Below the pieces are notes generated by a model. It saw nothing but the letters and a program-made list of their open reading frames with translations. It was not told the DNA's origin and made no database searches. Shown here one piece after another: positions 34,752-37,973 of a stretch of 37,973 bases of DNA. The first letter of the stretch is position 1. The number at the start of each line of letters is the position of its first letter. The translations under genes were made by a program, and so were the position numbers. Origin of the DNA: a virus. Location of the stretch: IMG/VR virus record IMGVR_UViG_3300013212_000040, positions 1 to 37,973 of that record. The stretch is one strand, 5' to 3'.

Positions 34752-35975
34752 ATGACCCAGCCCATCATTGACGACAGCACCGGCTTCGACGAGCCCACCG
34801 ATCAGGCGCCGACCACCAGCAAGGCTGCCCTGGCGATCACCGACGACATGAGCCGGATCAGCACGGCGGTGAGCGAGTTTGACCGCGTGGCCGCCGGCCT
34901 GGCCGACATCGAGACACGCTTTCCGAAGGACGTGGTCTACGACTTGACGACGACCAAGGGCATGAAGGACGCCATCGCCCACCGGGCAGCTTGGCGTGAC
35001 CCGCGCATCATGGTCGAGAAGGTGCGCAAGATGGCCAAGGCCCCGCTGCTCGCGCTGGGAAAGAACATCGACGCCCGCGCTGCGTGGCTGACCGAGCGCC
35101 TGCTGGAAGGCGAGACGCCGATTGACCAGCAGATCAAGGCCGAGGAAGCCCGCCGCGAGGCCGAGCGCGAGGCCAAGGCTGCCGCTGAGTTTGGCCGCGT
35201 GCTTGCCATCCAGGAAGCGCTGGCAGCCATCGGCGTCGATGTGGCTGCGGCGTGCAACAAGACCTCCGCCGACATCGCTGCGCTGCTGGAGCAGATGCAG
35301 ACCACACAGCCCGACCCGGCCACGTTCCAGGAGATGCTGGAGCAGGCCAAGGCCGCATGGGCGGCCGGCATCACCAAGCTGGAGACGGCGCACAAGGCCA
35401 AGCTGTGGGAAGAGGCCGAGCAGCGCCGCGTTGCCGCCGAGCTGGAAGCCCAGCGCATCGCCCAGCAGAAGGCCGACGAGGAGCGCGCCCGCATTGCCGC
35501 CGAGCAGGCCGCAGAAGCCGCGCGACTGGCAGAAGAGCGGGCCGAGATCGAGCGCCAGCGCGCCGAGCTGCAGGCCATGCGTGACGCTGCCGAGGCTGCT
35601 GAGCGTGCGAAGGCTGATGAAGCGGCCCGTGCTGAGCGCGAAGAAGCCGAGCGCCAAGCCGCGGAGCTGCAGGAGGCCAGCCGCCGCGCCAAGGAAGCGG
35701 AAGCCAACGCCCAGCAGACGGACGCGCCTGCGCAGGTCGTCGAGATCCGCCCGGCGACCGCCGCCATTGAGGAGCACATGCTCAAGCTCGGCGAGCTCTG
35801 GGACATCCTGGGCCTGACTGACCGCGAGGCCTTTCTCGCTGGCCTTGGCTTCCCGGCCACGCCTGCGGCCAAGGGCACTGCAAAGCTCTACGCACAGTCC
35901 GCGCTGCCATCCATCTGCAAGCGCATCAGCGAGCACTTCGACGCGCTGGCCACTGGCCACCAGAAGGCCGCGTGA
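34752..35975 (+). CDS. Large coiled-coil protein next to the annealing protein
   Basis: This 407-aa protein begins MTQPIIDDSTGFDEPTDQAP. Residues about 25-115 are conserved-looking (MSRISTAVSEFDRVAAGLAD, VVYDLTTTKGMKDAIAHRAA). Then comes a long Ala/Glu/Arg-rich coiled coil (about 120-335, e.g. EERARIAAEQAAEAARLAEE), and a globular end (LWDILGLTDREAFLAGLGFP, YAQSALPSICKRISEHFDAL). The start follows GAGGAACCCC nine bases after the previous stop. The layout recalls DUF1351-type proteins that accompany phage recombinases, but that link is tentative. Confidence 0.72.
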   Translation: MTQPIIDDSTGFDEPTDQAPTTSKAALAITDDMSRISTAVSEFDRVAAGLADIETRFPKDVVYDLTTTKGMKDAIAHRAAWRDPRIMVEKVRKMAKAPLLALGKNIDARAAWLTERLLEGETPIDQQIKAEEARREAEREAKAAAEFGRVLAIQEALAAIGVDVAAACNKTSADIAALLEQMQTTQPDPATFQEMLEQAKAAWAAGITKLETAHKAKLWEEAEQRRVAAELEAQRIAQQKADEERARIAAEQAAEAARLAEERAEIERQRAELQAMRDAAEAAERAKADEAARAEREEAERQAAELQEASRRAKEAEANAQQTDAPAQVVEIRPATAAIEEHMLKLGELWDILGLTDREAFLAGLGFPATPAAKGTAKLYAQSALPSICKRISEHFDALATGHQKAA

Positions 35976-36002
35976 TTACCAGCCCCTCCGCGAGCACATG
36001 AG

Positions 36003-36170
36003 CTATTCGCCCTGCTTTGGCGGCCTGGCTCGGTCGATCAGCTTGCGGAGCCACTCAAGGCCGTGCGCGTCGATCTTGGCCCACTGGGCCGGCGTCAAGA
36101 ACATGGCGCGGCGCTCAAGCGCTTCGCCTGGAGGCTTCGGGGGGCGGCCCCGCTTCTTCGGTTCATTCAT
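36003..36170 (-). CDS. Ribbon-helix-helix-like regulator with AT-hook-like start
   Basis: This 55-aa protein on the minus strand begins MNEPKKRGRPPKPPGEALER. The KKRGRPPKPP stretch is AT-hook-like, and RAMFLTPAQWAKIDAHGLEW with LRKLIDRARP matches small Arc/CopG-type phage repressors. It is divergent from the gene at 36257, with two GTGCCAC-centred operator candidates between them. It is the only minus-strand gene in this stretch. The ATG at 36170 was preferred; an upstream codon would add seven residues. Confidence 0.75.
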   Translation of the reverse strand: MNEPKKRGRPPKPPGEALERRAMFLTPAQWAKIDAHGLEWLRKLIDRARPPKQGE

Positions 36171-36182
36171 ACGGCAATTGTA

Positions 36183-36231
36183 GTGCCACAAAAAGTGCTT
36201 GCAATGCTTGATTTATGGTGCCACAATAAAT
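36183..36231. promoter_or_regulatory. Operator pair and promoter between divergent genes
   Basis: A 21-bp near-perfect palindrome (36211-36231, 9 of 10 pairs) is centred on GTGCCAC with arms ATTTAT and ATAAAT. A second GTGCCAC core with TTGTA/CAAAAA flanks lies at 36183-36189, 35 bp away. On the plus strand TTGCAA (36199-36204), 17 bp and CACAAT (36222-36227) form a promoter overlapped by the palindrome. The neighbouring ribbon-helix-helix protein is the obvious ligand. The tract is far AT-richer than its surroundings. Confidence 0.7.
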
Positions 36232-36256
36232 GCACCGCAACGCACTGGAGATCGAC

Positions 36257-36610
36257 ATGACCAACGCACGCTACGCCCTGGCAACCGACAAGGACTCTGA
36301 CGCCGGCCTGATCTGGTCGACTGGCGGCGTCTGGAAGGCCGGCGCGCCCGAGGTCGCCAGCCTGATGGCTGGCCCCGAAGCTGACGCCTTCGCGGCCCGC
36401 CAGCCTGGCGCCGTCATCGTGGACGTTGTCGTCTACCGCGATATGTGCAAGGTCTGGGGCGAGGCATTCAGCGCAGCTCTGGCCGGCGTCGAGCGCAGCA
36501 CCGAGGAGCAGCGCGCGGCTGCTCGCGAGGCCGGTCGTCAGGCACTCATCCTGGCCGGCTACGCCTACGCCGCCGGCCGCCGCAACCCCTTCAACCCCTG
36601 CGAAGTCTGA
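36257..36610 (+). CDS. Hypothetical protein under the GTGCCAC operators
   Basis: This 117-aa protein begins MTNARYALATDKDSDAGLIW. It has GGVWKAGAPEVASLMAGPEA, VIVDVVVYRDMCKVWGEAFS and a helical end (AAAREAGRQALILAGYAYAA). No family is recognised. The ATG at 36257 has GGAG at good spacing; an ATG at 36230 lies inside the operator palindrome and lacks a binding site. The next gene starts two bases after its stop. Confidence 0.68.
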   Translation: MTNARYALATDKDSDAGLIWSTGGVWKAGAPEVASLMAGPEADAFAARQPGAVIVDVVVYRDMCKVWGEAFSAALAGVERSTEEQRAAAREAGRQALILAGYAYAAGRRNPFNPCEV

Positions 36611-36612
36611 CC

Positions 36613-37599
36613 ATGAAACCAGACACTCAAATGCACTTCTACGGCGTCGTGCAGGAAACCAAGCCGGCCACCGCCGAAAACATCGCCCGCGACCTGCAGG
36701 CCGCCGTCATCAAGCGCCGCATCAACCAGGACCCCACCATGCCAGCCGCCCAAACCCAAGCCCCCCAGCCTGCACAGGCTGACCTCGACGCCTGGAGGTG
36801 CGACCGCTGCAACGGCGACGGCTGGCACTACGTCGAACGCGAGGGCGTAGACCCGCGCGACATCGTGCGGACGAAAGAGCACTGTGAGGAATGCGACGGG
36901 ATCGGCTGGTGCGGCCCCGACGCCCGGATTGCGGCCGGCCTGCTGCCGCATTCCGTGGCTGAAGTGGTCTTCTTCGACCCCGCATCGCGCGGGCCGCTGC
37001 CCGAGAAGTCTGGCCTCATCATCGATGCGTCGCTGGCGTTCTTCCGCAGCGCCAAGATCGGCGACAAGCTCTACAGCCAGGCGCAGATGCGGGCCGCTTT
37101 GAGCCGCTGCGCAATCCCAGCCCCTGAGGGTGCACAGCTTCCACCGCTGCCGGAGCCCGAGGGCATTGGCTATTACCGCGAGGTCACGTCAGCGGCTGGA
37201 ACGAAACACGTCTACCGCCAGGCACCGTCGTTTACAGCCGACCAAATGCATGCCTACGCCCGCGCCGCCCTGGCCGCACCACGGGTGACTGAGGGTGCGC
37301 AGGCCCTGACCGAAACGCAGATCGAGCGCGCCTGGCGCCTGGGCTTCCGCCACGCCTGCGACGCCGAGCGCCTGAACTCCGACGAGGAGTGGGGCTACAA
37401 GCGCGCGAACGTCATCGAAGAGGTGGAGGCCCTGGCCGCACCAGCACCCCAGGACTCACTAGATAGCGCGCAACCTAGCAAGGGGGTTGCTATGCAAGCG
37501 GCGCCAGTGACTGTGAGTCTTTGCCCAAGCACGTCGGCCAGCGACTGGCAAGAGATGCGCACGCTGTCCGCCGCACCGCAGACCAAGGAGCAGCCTTGA
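36613..37599 (+). CDS. Accessory protein with zinc-finger-like Cys pairs
   Basis: This 328-aa protein begins MKPDTQMHFYGVVQETKPAT. Near residues 63-98 it has CDRCNGDGWHYV and CEECDGIGWC, two CxxCxGxG pairs like a DnaJ-type zinc finger. Downstream are FRSAKIGDKLYSQAQMRAAL, GIGYYREVTSAAGTKHVYRQ, the segment ERAWRLGFRHACDAERLNSD and a low-complexity end. It looks like a mosaic of small phage modules. A Met at residue 43 (MPAAQTQAPQ) is an alternative start. Function unknown. Confidence 0.68.
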   Translation: MKPDTQMHFYGVVQETKPATAENIARDLQAAVIKRRINQDPTMPAAQTQAPQPAQADLDAWRCDRCNGDGWHYVEREGVDPRDIVRTKEHCEECDGIGWCGPDARIAAGLLPHSVAEVVFFDPASRGPLPEKSGLIIDASLAFFRSAKIGDKLYSQAQMRAALSRCAIPAPEGAQLPPLPEPEGIGYYREVTSAAGTKHVYRQAPSFTADQMHAYARAALAAPRVTEGAQALTETQIERAWRLGFRHACDAERLNSDEEWGYKRANVIEEVEALAAPAPQDSLDSAQPSKGVAMQAAPVTVSLCPSTSASDWQEMRTLSAAPQTKEQP

Positions 37600-37769
37600 A
37601 GCAGTTTGAACGCGTTGATCCTCGCCCGGCCTTCGATGCCATTGGCGAAATCCGATACATGACGCAGAGCGGCGGCTATGTGATGGTGCGCCGGCCGCGC
37701 TGCAAGCCTTTCATCCTGACCTTGAAGGACTGGGCCAAGCTGCCCAAGGAGCCCACCAATGACCGCTGA
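37596..37769 (+). CDS. 57-aa hypothetical protein with TTG start
   Basis: The start is taken as TTG at 37596, which overlaps the stop of the preceding gene (TTGA) and has AAGGAG five bases upstream. The protein reads LKQFERVDPRPAFDAIGEIR, then YMTQSGGYVMVRRPRCKPFI and LTLKDWAKLPKEPTNDR. It is a compact beta-then-helix pattern like other small phage accessory proteins. The next gene begins inside its last 11 bases. Confidence 0.65.
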   Translation: MKQFERVDPRPAFDAIGEIRYMTQSGGYVMVRRPRCKPFILTLKDWAKLPKEPTNDR

Positions 37770-37973
37770 CCTGATTCAGCAGCCCTACACGCTGTCTGAG
37801 CTGCGCGCCAAGATCGCCAGCCACGAGTACAGCGCCGAGCTTCTGCTCCAGCACGCGATGCTGCTACTGGACCGCCAAGCCCCAGCAGAGGGGGATGCGA
37901 CTCGCCGCGGCCTTCTGCCGTGCCCATTCTGCGGCCGCCGGCCCGTCCTGACCGTGCGACCCGACAACGCCGA
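37759..37973 (+). CDS. Lar-like zinc-ribbon protein, cut by the window end
   Basis: The frame from ATG at 37759 (AAGGAG nine bases upstream) reads MTADLIQQPYTLSELRAKIA, a helical SHEYSAELLLQHAMLLLDRQ, and then GLLPCPFCGRRPVLTVRPDN before the window ends. The LxPCPFCG..P motif is the start of Lar-type restriction-alleviation zinc ribbons in phages, here behind an N-terminal extension of about 55 residues. The second cysteine pair and the stop are outside the window. Confidence 0.68.
   Translation, partial: MTADLIQQPYTLSELRAKIASHEYSAELLLQHAMLLLDRQAPAEGDATRRGLLPCPFCGRRPVLTVRPDNA

Noticed and set aside
33469-35960. Long minus-strand frames opposite the membrane-protein, annealing and coiled-coil genes
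   Set aside because: They lie opposite genes with good ribosome binding sites, coupled junctions and recognisable domains. Their compositions are typical of shadows.

Overview
The window is most of a lambda-like temperate siphovirus prophage in a high-G+C proteobacterium. Strong GC bias, GTG/TTG starts and the phage families present suggest a betaproteobacterium of the Burkholderiales type; that assignment is inference. It opens with the 3' end of a host tRNA-Leu(CAA), probably the integration site. No integrase is visible, so the other prophage end should lie beyond position 37973.

Positions 181-30831 are read almost entirely on the minus strand, so transcription runs from high to low coordinates. 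After the immunity region come Cro and a small conserved phage gene, an Ash/C4-like stretch, a CII-like regulator, small DNA-binding genes, an O-like initiator with internal 11-bp iterons, a DnaB-type helicase, nin-region genes (DUF1367, NinG) and a Q-like zinc-finger protein. The late genes follow: packaging HNH, TerS, TerL, portal, HK97 prohead protease, capsid, head-tail connectors, tail terminator, tail tube, gpG/gpGT-like chaperones joined by a -1 frameshift, a 1516-aa tape measure, a short tail-tip set, and a lysis cassette (membrane proteins, holin candidate, M15 endolysin, Rz/Rz1). Nearly every junction is an ATGA or GTGA overlap, which implies translational coupling.

Positions 31108-32991 are the switch. 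A plus-strand CI-type repressor faces Cro across three 17-bp sites spaced 24 bp apart, and related sites at the same spacing lie about 1.8 kb away, like lambda OR and OL. A secreted protein follows CI. From 33042 to the end a rightward operon, the counterpart of the lambda PL operon, encodes small membrane proteins, a Rad52/Sak-like annealing protein with an SSB-like acidic tip, a coiled-coil protein, a divergent ribbon-helix-helix regulator with its own operators, and Cys-rich accessory proteins ending in a Lar-like protein cut by the window edge.

The least ordinary elements are a 722-aa beta-helix, GH28-like protein placed among head-connector genes through a small head-protein domain; three related stand-alone HNH/AP2 homing endonucleases beside essential virion or late-control genes; a complete frameshift cassette (heptamer, spacer, stem); a likely plus-strand small RNA antisense to the leader of the Q-like gene; and the two-cluster operator system served by a repressor lacking the usual Ser/Lys self-cleavage residues.
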